Shown here in pieces: positions 1 to 6,871 of a stretch of 18,295 nucleotides of DNA. The number at the start of each line of letters is the position of its first letter. Within the stretch, counting starts at the first letter, position 1. Under the pieces are notes generated by a model. That model saw only the letters and a program-made list of their open reading frames with translations. It made no database searches and had not been told where the DNA came from. The position numbers were made by a program, and so were the translations under genes. Origin of the DNA: Spirochaetaceae bacterium. Lineage in GTDB: Bacteria; Spirochaetota; Spirochaetia; Treponematales; Treponemataceae. The DNA lies in contig JAITMZ010000206.1 of NCBI GenBank assembly GCA_031290725.1, forward strand, positions 1-18,295, written 5' to 3'.

Positions 1-537
1 GTGCTGGACTTTATCAAACGGGCACTGTCGCTCCAGCAGGTGCCGCCCACTATGGTACTCAACGGCATCGCTTTTTTTATGACGCTGTTCATCATGTGGC
101 CCACCTTCAACGAAATTTACACCGCTTCCTTTCGGCCTCTGTCGGAGGGCGAAATCGGGCTGAACCAAGCCTACACCCAGGCCGCTACGCCCCTGCGTAT
201 ATTCATGGCCCGCCAGATGGAAGGCAACCCCAGCTACATCGGCCTGTTCATGTCCATGGGGAACCTGCCGCAGCCCGCTACCCTGGCGGATGTGCCCACC
301 TACGCGCTGGTACCGGCGTACATCCTGCACGAATTGACAGCGGCTTTTCAGATTGGGATTATGCTGTACATTCCCTTCATTATTATTGATATGGTGGTGG
401 CCAGTGTACTCATGTCCATGGGGATGATCATGCTGCCGCCGGTGCAAATTTCCATGCCCTTTAAGCTGGCGCTTTTTGTGCTTATCGACGGCTGGGGGCT
501 GCTCACCCAGCAGTTGTTCAATTCCATCGCGAGGTAA
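1..537 (+). CDS. fliP: Flagellar export protein FliP (5' truncated)
   Basis: Core membrane subunit of the flagellar type III export gate, which forms the inner-membrane export pore with FliQ and FliR. The window holds the last 178 codons. Position 1 reads GTG but lies inside the gene, because the residues VLDFIKRALSLQQVPP align with the middle of FliP proteins (typically about 250 residues or more), so some 70-90 N-terminal residues lie outside. Family features visible are QQVPP followed by a hydrophobic helix, the PLRIFMARQ segment, the YILHELTAAFQIG helix, a PF(I)IIDMVVASVLMSMGM helix and the terminal LPFKL-like/FVLIDGWGLL stretch. The stop is TAA at 535-537, and fliQ follows after 21 nt. 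Recognition is very secure; only the true start is unseen. Confidence 0.96.
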   Translation: MLDFIKRALSLQQVPPTMVLNGIAFFMTLFIMWPTFNEIYTASFRPLSEGEIGLNQAYTQAATPLRIFMARQMEGNPSYIGLFMSMGNLPQPATLADVPTYALVPAYILHELTAAFQIGIMLYIPFIIIDMVVASVLMSMGMIMLPPVQISMPFKLALFVLIDGWGLLTQQLFNSIAR

Positions 538-558
538 ATCAAGAGGGAGGGAAAAACG

Positions 559-825
559 ATGAATTTAACACAGATGATTTTTTTACTCCGGGGTGCGGTG
601 ATGCAAATTTTCATTCTGGTGGCGCCCATTGTGCTGGCCGCCCTAGCGGTGGGGCTAGTGGTGGCGATTATTCAAGCAGCCACGTCTATCCAGGAGCAGA
701 CCCTCACCTTTGTGCCCAAATTTTTTGTAATCCTGGGGATGCTGGCCATGCTGGGGGCCTGGATGTTTACCGCGCTGGGTAACTACACGGTAAACCTGTT
801 TCAGATGATTCCGTTGCTGCGATGA
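559..825 (+). CDS. fliQ: Flagellar export protein FliQ
   Basis: Small export-gate subunit of the flagellar type III secretion apparatus, partner of FliP and FliR. It has 88 residues, the usual family length, with two transmembrane helices (about residues 13-38 and 50-77) separated by the conserved QAATSIQEQTLTFVPK loop. A purine-rich Shine-Dalgarno (GAGGGAGGG, about 543-551) precedes ATG 559 at good spacing. The stop TGA overlaps the fliR ATG by 4 nt (ATGA), which implies translational coupling. Confidence 0.97.
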   Translation: MNLTQMIFLLRGAVMQIFILVAPIVLAALAVGLVVAIIQAATSIQEQTLTFVPKFFVILGMLAMLGAWMFTALGNYTVNLFQMIPLLR

Positions 826-1637
826 CACCGCTTTTCACGCTGGATACGGTTGTTCAGAATGCGGCGGTTTTTCTGCTGGTCTTCGCCCGCACCCTGGCGC
901 TGGTTCTGACCGTGCCGCTCCTTTCCGGGCGGACCGTGCCCGGGGTGGCGAAAATCGCCCTGGCCGGTTACATCGCCTTTTTGATATTCCCCCAGGCCAT
1001 TCCCAATCTGCCCGCCGCCTACGGACGATATGGGGCCTTCAATCTGGCCTACCTGCTGTTCATGTTGGGGGAAGGGGCCATCGGGGTGATTACCGGGCTG
1101 TTCGTGTCGATTATCTTTGCGGCCTTCAGTTCGGCGGGGCAGTTTTTCTCTTTCCAGACCGGTCTGGGTGCATCGGAGGTCTATGACACCCTGTCGCAGG
1201 TTGAAAATCCCCTGATGGGGCAGTTTTTGAACCTCATGGCTATGTGTCTCTTTTTGCAGGTCCAGGGTTTCCAGCGCCTGTTCCTGGGAGGTACCCTGCG
1301 AAGCTGGCAGTCCCTGAATGTGGGCGTCCTGGTGAACCAGCGGGACAGCTTTTACCGCTTTTTGCTGAGCGGTCTGAGCAATTTGTTTTTCGACGCCCTG
1401 GTAATTGCCCTGCCGGTGATGGGCGTCCTATTCCTGGTGTCGTTGACCATGGGCCTCCTGTCCAAAGCCGCGCCCCAGATGAATCTCCTCTCCGAGGGCC
1501 TGCCCATCACGATTCTCACGGCATTCTTTATTTTAACCTGGCTCCTGCCCTCGTTGTGCGAATTCTTCGTCGCTTCTTTTGACCGCGCTTTTATGCGGCT
1601 GGAACAGCTTTTTGCCGCTGTGGGAGGGATTCCGTAA
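822..1637 (+). CDS. fliR: Flagellar export protein FliR
   Basis: Third subunit of the flagellar export-gate pore. It has 271 residues and is very hydrophobic, with about six predicted membrane spans, at the expected family length. Recognisable parts are the N-terminal FARTLALVLTVPLLSGRTVP segment, the central GLFVSIIFAAF/GQFFSFQTGLG region and the later SLTMGLLSKAAPQMNLLSEGLPI motif typical of FliR/FlhB. The start overlaps fliQ by 4 nt and has no separate Shine-Dalgarno, so it is probably coupled. Its TAA shares one base with the flhB ATG at 1637, and the sequence GGGAGGG near 1622-1628, inside fliR, is the likely ribosome site for flhB. Confidence 0.97.
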   Translation: MTPLFTLDTVVQNAAVFLLVFARTLALVLTVPLLSGRTVPGVAKIALAGYIAFLIFPQAIPNLPAAYGRYGAFNLAYLLFMLGEGAIGVITGLFVSIIFAAFSSAGQFFSFQTGLGASEVYDTLSQVENPLMGQFLNLMAMCLFLQVQGFQRLFLGGTLRSWQSLNVGVLVNQRDSFYRFLLSGLSNLFFDALVIALPVMGVLFLVSLTMGLLSKAAPQMNLLSEGLPITILTAFFILTWLLPSLCEFFVASFDRAFMRLEQLFAAVGGIP

Positions 1638-1741
1638 TGGGCACTTCCAAAAGCTTCACTTTTTTGAAACGCTCCGATTCAAACTGTATTTACGATATGC
1701 AAATGCGAAGCGCCTTTGAAAACCAAACCGAAATTTTTGGC
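1637..1741 (+). repeat. Dispersed repeat, copy 1 (in frame at the flhB 5' end)
   Basis: A hand alignment without gaps to 10332-10436 gives about 71 identical bases of 105 (35 codons in the flhB frame), a level far above chance. Shared blocks are ATGGGCAC, the run around TTTTTT, TCCGAT, ATGCAA and AAGCGC, then ACCGA(A/G). In this copy the reading frame is open and adds MGTSKSFTFLKRSD and so on to FlhB; copy 2 has stops in the same frame. Similarity starts exactly at the ATG, just after the fliR stop, as if the element had entered at the fliR/flhB junction. A weak dyad (CCAAA with TTTGG, about 1723-1740) matches the position of a better one in copy 2. Confidence 0.8.
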
Positions 1742-2866
1742 AGTACCGCGATGATTGACCGGAAGCTGCCCCTGCTGTTCATTGATCTGCAATGGTTTGC
1801 CGCGGAAGACGAGGGGCGCACCGAGGATCCCACCGAGTATAAGCTGCGGAAGGCCCGGGAAGAAGGACGGGTGCCAAAAAGTCAGGAGCTGAACGCCGCC
1901 CTGGTGATGCTCCTCACCACGATCACCCTTACGATCCTGGCGCCCTGGGTGTTCCGAAACTGCACGGAAATGATGCGATTCTTTTTTTCCCGGTCCACAT
2001 CTTTTTCTTTTAACCAAACCGGGGCGGCCCAGGGATTTTTTTATTACCTGGTAAAGATGTTTTTGCCCATTGGGAGCATCGCGCTGATCACCGCCATCGC
2101 TGCCAACCTGATCCAGAACCGGGGATTTATCTTTTCTGCCAAGCCCCTGGAGCCCAATTTTTCCAAAATCATTCCCCGGTTTGGCCAGTATTTTAGGCGG
2201 ACCATTTTTTCCCTGGAAGGGGCATTCAATGTGGCCAAGTCTATTGTGAAGGTGGCGATTTTGTTCCTCATGTCCTATCTACTCATTCGGGGAGACTTGG
2301 TGAAATTGCTTTCCCTGCTCAACGTGAATTTATGGACGGGGATCACCCACATTGCCTGGATGGCGGCCAAGCTGTTGATCATCGCGGCGGTTTTTTTCCT
2401 GGTGATCGCGGTGCCCGATTACCTCATGCAGCGCTATCAGTTTATGGAACAAATGAAGATGAGCAAGCAGGAAGTGCGGGAAGAGTTCAAGCAGCAGGAA
2501 GGGGATCCGATGATAAAAAACCGGATTATGCAGCAGATGCAAGCCCTTCTGAGATTTAACTTGCGGGAGAGCGTGTCCCAGGCGGACGTGGTGATCACCA
2601 ACCCCACCCACTACGCGGTGGCCCTGCACTACGATCGGCAGAGCATGCCGGGGCCCATGGTGATGGCCAAGGGGGTGGACGATTTGGCCCTGCGGATTCG
2701 GGAGATCGCTGCGGAAAACGACGTGCCCCTGGTGGAAGACCGACCCCTGGCCCGGGCGCTCTATGCGGAGACCAACGTGGGAGATAGTATCCCGGAACAT
2801 TTCTACACCGCCCTGGCGATCATCCTGGCCCAGGTGCAGTCGATGAAGGCGCAGGGATTGTCATAA
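1637..2866 (+). CDS. flhB: Flagellar export switch protein FlhB with repeat-derived N-terminal extension
   Basis: Export-gate protein that switches substrate specificity by autocleavage at an NPTH motif, here at residues 322-325 (VVITNPTHYAVAL). Four membrane helices lie between about residues 85 and 265, followed by the conserved cytoplasmic linker MSKQEVREEFKQQEGDP. The spirochaete-like N-terminus (IDLQWFAAEDEGRTEDPTEY) begins only near residue 49. The first 38 codons are homologous to an intergenic repeat at 10332-10436. Two starts are possible. ATG 1637 has a good ribosome site (GGGAGGG, 8 nt away) and overlaps the fliR stop. ATG 1751 (M39) would give 371 residues, close to normal FlhB length, but has no clear ribosome site. 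I chose ATG 1637. No flhA follows, since lspA is next. Confidence 0.93.
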   Translation: MGTSKSFTFLKRSDSNCIYDMQMRSAFENQTEIFGSTAMIDRKLPLLFIDLQWFAAEDEGRTEDPTEYKLRKAREEGRVPKSQELNAALVMLLTTITLTILAPWVFRNCTEMMRFFFSRSTSFSFNQTGAAQGFFYYLVKMFLPIGSIALITAIAANLIQNRGFIFSAKPLEPNFSKIIPRFGQYFRRTIFSLEGAFNVAKSIVKVAILFLMSYLLIRGDLVKLLSLLNVNLWTGITHIAWMAAKLLIIAAVFFLVIAVPDYLMQRYQFMEQMKMSKQEVREEFKQQEGDPMIKNRIMQQMQALLRFNLRESVSQADVVITNPTHYAVALHYDRQSMPGPMVMAKGVDDLALRIREIAAENDVPLVEDRPLARALYAETNVGDSIPEHFYTALAIILAQVQSMKAQGLS

Positions 2867-2886
2867 ATCGCTGCATCGGGTATACT
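2858..2886 (+). promoter_or_regulatory. Promoter of lspA, leaderless geometry
   Basis: The -35 box is TTGTCA (2858-2863), overlapping the last flhB codons, followed by a 17-nt spacer and the -10 box TATACT (2881-2886). The lspA ATG starts only 6 nt after the -10 box, about where transcription should begin, so the mRNA would have little or no 5' leader. No good Shine-Dalgarno is present (only GGGA, inside those 6 nt). Confidence 0.7.
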
Positions 2887-2892
2887 GGGACA

Positions 2893-3408
2893 ATGAATGT
2901 TTGGGAACAGCGAAAAAAGCATATCATCATCACCCTGATGGTTTTTTTCGTAAATTACAGCCTGGATCGTCTCACAAAACACCTGGCGTTTCGGTATCTT
3001 TTCGATAGGGATGTGATTTCTCTGCTCCACGACTGTATCCGCCTGCTGTATATCGAAAATGACGGCGCTTTCCTGAGTATGGGCGCCCAGTGGCCGCCGG
3101 TGATAAAATACGTCCTGCTGCTGGTTGTCCCCATCGGCATCTGCGTGGGGGCGCTTCTTTATCTGATGATTCGGGAGGACAAAATTTCCCGCATCGTAAT
3201 TCTGGCCTGCGTGGCCGGGGGGGGTATCGGCAACCTGTTGGACCGGTTTTTGAACCAGTTCCGGGTGATCGACTTCATGAACTTTGGCATCGGCGGTTTT
3301 CGGACGGGTATTCTGAACATGGCGGATTTGTCGGTAACCTTCGGGACAGTGCTGTTCATCATCACGGAATATAAAAACGATAGACACACTCAAAAGGGAA
3401 AAACATGA
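2893..3408 (+). CDS. lspA: Lipoprotein signal peptidase II
   Basis: Inner-membrane aspartyl protease that removes the signal peptide from diacylglyceryl-modified prolipoproteins. It has 171 residues and four hydrophobic spans. The conserved elements are all present: DRLTK (residues 25-29), ENDGAF (55-60), GGGIGNLLDR (109-118) with catalytic Asp117, VIDFMNF (125-131), and LNMAD (141-145) with catalytic Asp145. Signal peptides ending in lipoboxes at 6309 (DUF362 protein) and 6907 (acid phosphatase) are likely substrates encoded nearby. The gene begins 26 nt after the flhB stop with its own promoter, and it overlaps the following DJ-1 gene by 4 nt (ATGA), so the two form an operon. Confidence 0.93.
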   Translation: MNVWEQRKKHIIITLMVFFVNYSLDRLTKHLAFRYLFDRDVISLLHDCIRLLYIENDGAFLSMGAQWPPVIKYVLLLVVPIGICVGALLYLMIREDKISRIVILACVAGGGIGNLLDRFLNQFRVIDFMNFGIGGFRTGILNMADLSVTFGTVLFIITEYKNDRHTQKGKT

Positions 3409-4013
3409 AACGGATTGTGATCTTTTTGGCAGAGGGCTTCGAGGAAATTGAAGCGGTAACCCCGGCGGACTATTGCCGTCGGGCCGATTTTGAGGTAATC
3501 ATCGCTTCTTGCGGTGCGTCACTGGATGTGCGGGGTTCACACGGCATCATTGTGCGTGCGGACACCACCGCCGTCCAGCTTGCCCGGCGGAGCGTCCCGT
3601 GGGATGCGGTGGTGTCGCCGGGGGGTATGCCCGGTGCCGCCAACATCGCCGCCTGCGCCGACGCCTGTGCCGTCATCCGCTGGGTCTGGGACGCCGGGGG
3701 AATCGTGGCCGCCCTCTGTGCAGCCCCTGCGGTGGTGCTCTCCGGCCTGGGTATTCTGGCGGGCAAACGCTGGACCTGCTATCCGGGCATGGAGGCGGAG
3801 CTGGGCAAGTGGGCTGGAACTGACTGGCGAGAAGTGACCGCCGGAAGCATCCACACCGGCGTATCTCATGTAGTGGACGGGCGGCTCATCACCGGGCAGG
3901 CTCCGGGTGCCGCGGAGGAGTTCGCCCTGGCGCTGGTCGAGGCGCTGGCAGGCCCGGGGAAGGCTCAGCAACTGCGGGCAGTATCCTGCGTGCGGCCGGA
4001 GCGGGGTTGTTGA
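3405..4013 (+). CDS. DJ-1/PfpI family protein (YajL/ThiJ-like)
   Basis: Cytosolic member of the DJ-1/ThiJ/PfpI superfamily. Members have been described as glyoxalases, deglycases, chaperones or oxidative-stress proteins, and the exact activity cannot be read from sequence. The N-terminus MKRIVIFLAEGFEEIEAVTP is typical, with Glu16 matching the acidic partner of DJ-1. The nucleophile elbow VAALCAAP places the reactive Cys at 105, as in DJ-1/YajL. PGGMPGA (72-78) is also conserved. The histidine found in DJ-1 (THPL) is replaced by Tyr in TCYPG. The length is 202 residues with a slightly long C-terminus, and its last codons contain a 17-nt sequence repeated at 4814-4830. The start overlaps the lspA stop by 4 nt and is preceded by AAAAGGGAA. 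Confidence 0.92.
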   Translation: MKRIVIFLAEGFEEIEAVTPADYCRRADFEVIIASCGASLDVRGSHGIIVRADTTAVQLARRSVPWDAVVSPGGMPGAANIAACADACAVIRWVWDAGGIVAALCAAPAVVLSGLGILAGKRWTCYPGMEAELGKWAGTDWREVTAGSIHTGVSHVVDGRLITGQAPGAAEEFALALVEALAGPGKAQQLRAVSCVRPERGC

Positions 4014-4061
4014 TTCGAGCGGAAAAACACAAAAAAACTGGCAAAAAAATGTGCAAGGCGC

Positions 4062-4090
4062 TTGACATTTTTTTTTTGTTGTGGTAGCAT
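4062..4090 (+). promoter_or_regulatory. Promoter of tRNA-Phe
   Basis: A consensus -35 box TTGACA (4062-4067) is followed by ten T residues, a 17-nt spacer in all, and TAGCAT (4085-4090) as the -10 box. The -10 is preceded by TTGTGG, exactly as at the acid phosphatase promoter. A perfect TATAAT lies slightly further on (4090-4095), but that gives a 22-nt spacer. Either choice would start transcription just before the tRNA at 4103. Confidence 0.7.
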
Positions 4091-4102
4091 ATAATTCATA
4101 TC

Positions 4103-4175
4103 GCCGCTGTAGCTCAGTCGGTAGAGCAAAGGACTGAAAATCCTTGTGTCGAGGGTTCAATCCCCTCTGGCGGCA
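4103..4175 (+). tRNA. tRNA-Phe (anticodon GAA)
   Basis: A 73-nt cloverleaf. The acceptor strands GCCGCTG and TGGCGGC pair with two G-U wobbles. The D arm is GCTC/GAGC, the anticodon arm AAGGA-CTGAAAA-TCCTT has GAA in the loop, and the T arm is GAGGG-TTCAATC-CCCTC. The discriminator base is A. The CCA end is not encoded, since the next bases are AAAAT. It is transcribed alone, with a promoter upstream and a terminator 6 nt downstream. Confidence 0.97.
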
Positions 4176-4180
4176 AAAAT

Positions 4181-4205
4181 AAAAACCGGCTTAAGCCGGT
4201 TTTTT
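4181..4205. terminator. Rho-independent terminator, probably bidirectional
   Basis: AAAAACCGGC directly followed by TTAAGCCGGTTTTTT forms an uninterrupted dyad centred on CTTAAG with a T-run on one side and an A-run on the other. It ends the tRNA-Phe transcript on the plus strand. Read from the minus strand it has the same form, so it can also stop transcripts of the permease gene that ends at 4292. Confidence 0.92.
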
Positions 4206-4291
4206 ACATAATACCAAAGGGAATTGAATCAAAGTGAGCGCCGGCCATCTTGGCAGCAATTCAGGGTACCTCAAAAAACATAATGAGACAT

Positions 4292-5305
4292 TCATATAAG
4301 CACATACTCTACCAAAAATCCGCTCAACAATGCCGACAGCATGACAAACACGAGATACAGAACAAAGTTTTTTACCCCCAGCACAATCTTCACCGCCCCC
4401 AGGTTGGTAATCTTTGTGGCCGGCCCGGTTATCATAAATGCCGCAACAGAACCCATCCTCATGCCGGATTGCAGCCAGGTCATGAGCAGTGGGATAGTCC
4501 CGCCGCCGCACATATAGAGGGGAACGCCGACAGTGGCGGCCATCAGGAGGCCAAACCCCCGGTTTCCGCCGAACAGCGCCGCCATCGCATCTTCCGGGAC
4601 ATAGCGCTGGAAAATAGCGGAAAGCAGAATGCCAACTAAAAAGTACACCCCCGTTGTCTTGATGTTCCGACCGATGTTTTTCATCAGCCGCAAAACAGGA
4701 TTGGGGTCGGTGTCGTGATTCGCGGCGAAGGTTTCATACCCCGCCCCTTGGGACGAAAAAGGGGGATGAAAGGCGAGACCGATTCTTCGGGAGAACAACA
4801 TACCCTGCTTGCGGCGGGGTTGTTGATTCGTGGGCGCCCTGAACCCGGCAAAATTAAAAAACGATTTGCCCTTGCACAAATACCGCACGCAAAGCCCGGC
4901 AACAATCCCGCACAAAAAACATGAGGCAAAACGGACCACAAGCGCGGTCGTCCCCAAAGCGGCGCTGTAAAAAAGTAACTGCGGATTTAACAGGATGGAA
5001 CTCATCATAAACGCCGCAAGCCAATCATCTTCAATGCCTTTTTCGGAAAAGGACGCGGCGATGGGAATAGTGCCATACATACACAGCGGAGAAGCTATGC
5101 CGATGAGGGACGCGGGAACAAGCCCCAGCACGCCAAGTTTTTTTCCCTGAATCACGGTAAGGAGCGCATGGATTTTCGTCTTGCCGAATACGGAAATCAC
5201 CGAACCGAGCAATATACCGAGTGCATAATACCCAGCGATCTGCTCGAATTGCACGGTAAAATAGTACCAGAGATAAACAGCTTCCCGCTTGAGAAGGACG
5301 GGCAT
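4292..5305 (-). CDS. COG0701/DUF318 (ArsP-like) permease with an internal insertion
   Basis: Integral membrane protein of the UPF0718/DUF318 permease family, whose characterised member ArsP exports organoarsenicals; the substrate here is unknown. The two-half design is clear. SPLCMYGTIPIAASFSEKG (72-90) with LLNPQL lies in the first half, and GVPLYMCGGGTIPLL (260-274) with MITGPATKITNLG (291-303) in the second, each a duplicated Cys/Pro-containing membrane motif. Between them is a basic hydrophilic loop (about 154-205) that includes a 36-residue insertion (see 4716-4830). Without it the protein would be about 301 residues. The ATG shares one base with the TAA of the DUF362 gene (TAATG), so the pair is transcribed and probably translated together. 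Confidence 0.85.
   Translation of the reverse strand: MPVLLKREAVYLWYYFTVQFEQIAGYYALGILLGSVISVFGKTKIHALLTVIQGKKLGVLGLVPASLIGIASPLCMYGTIPIAASFSEKGIEDDWLAAFMMSSILLNPQLLFYSAALGTTALVVRFASCFLCGIVAGLCVRYLCKGKSFFNFAGFRAPTNQQPRRKQGMLFSRRIGLAFHPPFSSQGAGYETFAANHDTDPNPVLRLMKNIGRNIKTTGVYFLVGILLSAIFQRYVPEDAMAALFGGNRGFGLLMAATVGVPLYMCGGGTIPLLMTWLQSGMRMGSVAAFMITGPATKITNLGAVKIVLGVKNFVLYLVFVMLSALLSGFLVEYVLI
4716..4830. mobile_element. 108-bp in-frame insertion in the permease gene (MITE-like)
   Basis: TGATTCG occurs at 4716-4722 and again at 4824-4830, exactly 108 bp apart (36 codons), as expected for a target-site duplication around a short insertion. Between them are inverted elements: CCCCGCC (4739-4745) with GGCGGGG (4813-4819), and TTTCATACCCC (4734-4742 region) with GGGGGATGAAA (4761-4771 region). 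Deleting one unit restores a smooth loop (APTN joined to HDTDPN). The right end, GCGGGGTTGTTGATTCG (4814-4830), is repeated exactly at 4001-4017. No transposase is encoded. Whether this is a true mobile element is inferred. Confidence 0.55.
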
Positions 5306-6309
5306 TAATTTACCTTGACTAATTCATATTCCACACTGCCCAAGCCGATTTCCACGGCATGATCCACGGTCAGGATGCCGTTTCGGGATTCAATGCGCTC
5401 AACCAAATCGGCCCTGTCCGGCGCGGCATACACAAGGTCGAGACAAGCTCTGTCCAGGGCCACAGGATCAAGGGATGCCAGAATACCGACGTCAGCCATG
5501 GTGGGAGCGGCGGGGTTCCCGTTGCAATCACAATCTATCGAAAGATGGTTCATCACATTGATATAGATAAAGTTTTCTTTTCCCGCCGCATCTGTGATGG
5601 CTTTTGCAGCTTCAGCCATGGATTCAAGAAAACTGTTTTGGTCGCCGCCCCAGGGATTGGTTTTGCTTTTCCCCGCGCTGTGAATGAGGGCTTTGCCGGT
5701 CTTTGAGCCGTAACCGATGGACATGTTTTTAAGCGCGCCGCCGAAGCCGCCCATAGCGTGCCCCTTGAAATGAGAAAGAACCACATGGAAGTCATAGTCC
5801 GCAAAATGACTGCCCACAATATCCTCTTTCAAATGCTTGCCGCCGCTTACCGGAATGGACATATCGCTTGTCTCGTCCATAATCACCACCGGAGCGATGG
5901 CGGTAAATCCATGGTCTTTTGCGACCTGATAATGCAGGGCGGTAGAAGCACGTCTCCCGCCGTAAGCGGTGTTGCACTCCACAATCGTGCCGTTCACCTT
6001 TTTCACAAGAACTTTAATCAGGTTTGGGTCAAGGTAATGGGTATTGCCCGGCTCGCCTGTGCTTATCTTGACCGCCACTTTGCCGGAAGGGGTGCGCCCC
6101 AGAGCGGTGTAAACCGCCATGAGGCCCGCAGGGCTTATATCAGTAGTCATGTAGACCTTCGCCACGCCGGGTTCTCCGACCGAAACCGATGGACGATCAG
6201 GCGATCCCTGCGCCGACGCTTTTTGGGCACACCCGAGAACAGAGAATGCCGTCAGCAGGAGAACGGCACCGCACAAAACCAAGCCAATCCTTTTCGTAGT
6301 TTTCCTCAT
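5305..6309 (-). CDS. DUF362-family lipoprotein
   Basis: Predicted exported lipoprotein of 334 residues with a DUF362 domain, a family of unknown biochemical role whose members often carry Fe-S clusters. The signal peptide is MRKTTKRIG, a hydrophobic stretch, then the lipobox VLGC with Cys27. Family marks are SHFKGHAMGGFGGALKNMSIG (179-199), the Cys pair IDCDCNGNPAAPTMADVGILAS (258-279) and DPVALDRACLDLV (281-293). No separate ferredoxin-type CxxCxxC domain is seen. I chose ATG 6309, not an upstream codon, because AAGGAA lies about 8 nt before it and the signal peptide begins there. It is the first gene of a two-gene operon with the permease and has a strong promoter at 6346-6375. An extracytoplasmic accessory role to the permease is inference. 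Confidence 0.85.
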   Translation of the reverse strand: MRKTTKRIGLVLCGAVLLLTAFSVLGCAQKASAQGSPDRPSVSVGEPGVAKVYMTTDISPAGLMAVYTALGRTPSGKVAVKISTGEPGNTHYLDPNLIKVLVKKVNGTIVECNTAYGGRRASTALHYQVAKDHGFTAIAPVVIMDETSDMSIPVSGGKHLKEDIVGSHFADYDFHVVLSHFKGHAMGGFGGALKNMSIGYGSKTGKALIHSAGKSKTNPWGGDQNSFLESMAEAAKAITDAAGKENFIYINVMNHLSIDCDCNGNPAAPTMADVGILASLDPVALDRACLDLVYAAPDRADLVERIESRNGILTVDHAVEIGLGSVEYELVKVN

Positions 6310-6345
6310 AAAAATTCCTTTCCTTCGAATATTTTTCATCATTAC

Positions 6346-6375
6346 ATTATAAGTTATTATCCCCCTCAACGTCAA
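6346..6375 (-). promoter_or_regulatory. Promoter of the DUF362-permease operon
   Basis: On the minus strand the -35 box is TTGACG (6375-6370), followed by an 18-nt spacer and a perfect TATAAT (6351-6346). Unlike the leaderless promoters elsewhere in the window, it leaves a leader of about 30 nt containing a Shine-Dalgarno before ATG 6309. Confidence 0.75.
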
Positions 6376-6455
6376 GGGGCGCTGCTCCCGAATTTTTGGT
6401 TCGTAAAAACCCGCCGCGTAAGAACAGATTTTCGCAGAAAAATCTCTTCGCCGAC

Positions 6456-6484
6456 TGGACAAACTTACAATTTTGTGCCAGAAT
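6456..6484 (+). promoter_or_regulatory. Possible promoter of the SemiSWEET-like gene
   Basis: TGGACA (6456-6461), a 17-nt spacer and CAGAAT (6479-6484) give a moderate sigma-70 match. It is followed by the Shine-Dalgarno AAGGAG (6493-6498) and ATG 6508. It is divergent from the DUF362 promoter, about 80 bp away. The weak -10 box makes this tentative. Confidence 0.4.
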
Positions 6485-6507
6485 AGCAACACAAGGAGTT
6501 TATTGGT

Positions 6508-6786
6508 ATGGCTGACATTTTAGAGATGCTCATGGTTATCGCTTTCGGCCTTTCATGGCCGAGCAATATTATTAAGTCATGGAAAGCGAAAACGTCACAA
6601 GGGAAAAGCATTGTATTTCTTTGCTTTATTTTGGCAGGTTACTTCTGCGGTATAAGCGCCAAGTTGATTTCCGCCCACTTGAGTTATGTATTCGTATTTT
6701 ACATTCTTAATTCGATGATGGTTTCTGTGGATATAGTACTATACTTTCGTAACTTGAAATTCGACCAAAGCAGAGCAAGTGTATGA
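6508..6786 (+). CDS. PQ-loop / SemiSWEET-like small membrane protein
   Basis: A 92-residue protein with three predicted membrane helices (about 5-22, 36-56 and 58-80), the layout of a SemiSWEET half-transporter. The line FGLSWPSNIIKSWKAKTSQGKS resembles the PQ-loop motif with Ser in place of Gln after Pro, followed by the usual basic loop, and a second half with YILNSMMVSVDIVLYFRN. SemiSWEETs dimerise to move sugars across the inner membrane. Substrate specificity cannot be deduced, and related small clostridial proteins are uncharacterised. The start ATG has AAGGAG 9 nt upstream. It is A+T-rich compared with the genes further right, consistent with a shared foreign origin with the two genes on its left. 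Confidence 0.7.
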   Translation: MADILEMLMVIAFGLSWPSNIIKSWKAKTSQGKSIVFLCFILAGYFCGISAKLISAHLSYVFVFYILNSMMVSVDIVLYFRNLKFDQSRASV

Positions 6787-6871
6787 TGCGAGAATGTATA
6801 GTCGTGCGCCCGCTCCCCACCTCAGTCCCCGTGCAACGCTTACAGTGGGCGCGAAATCCCAGGCACCACCC

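Noticed and set aside
4090..4095. Perfect TATAAT as the -10 of the tRNA promoter.
   Set aside because: It would leave a 22-nt spacer from the only good -35 box; TAGCAT with a 17-nt spacer and the TTGTGG context shared with another promoter fits better. Not fully excluded.
5758..6486. Plus-strand 242-codon frame opposite the DUF362 gene.
   Set aside because: It is antisense to a recognised gene, with no start signal or recognisable protein features, and it crosses the DUF362 promoter.
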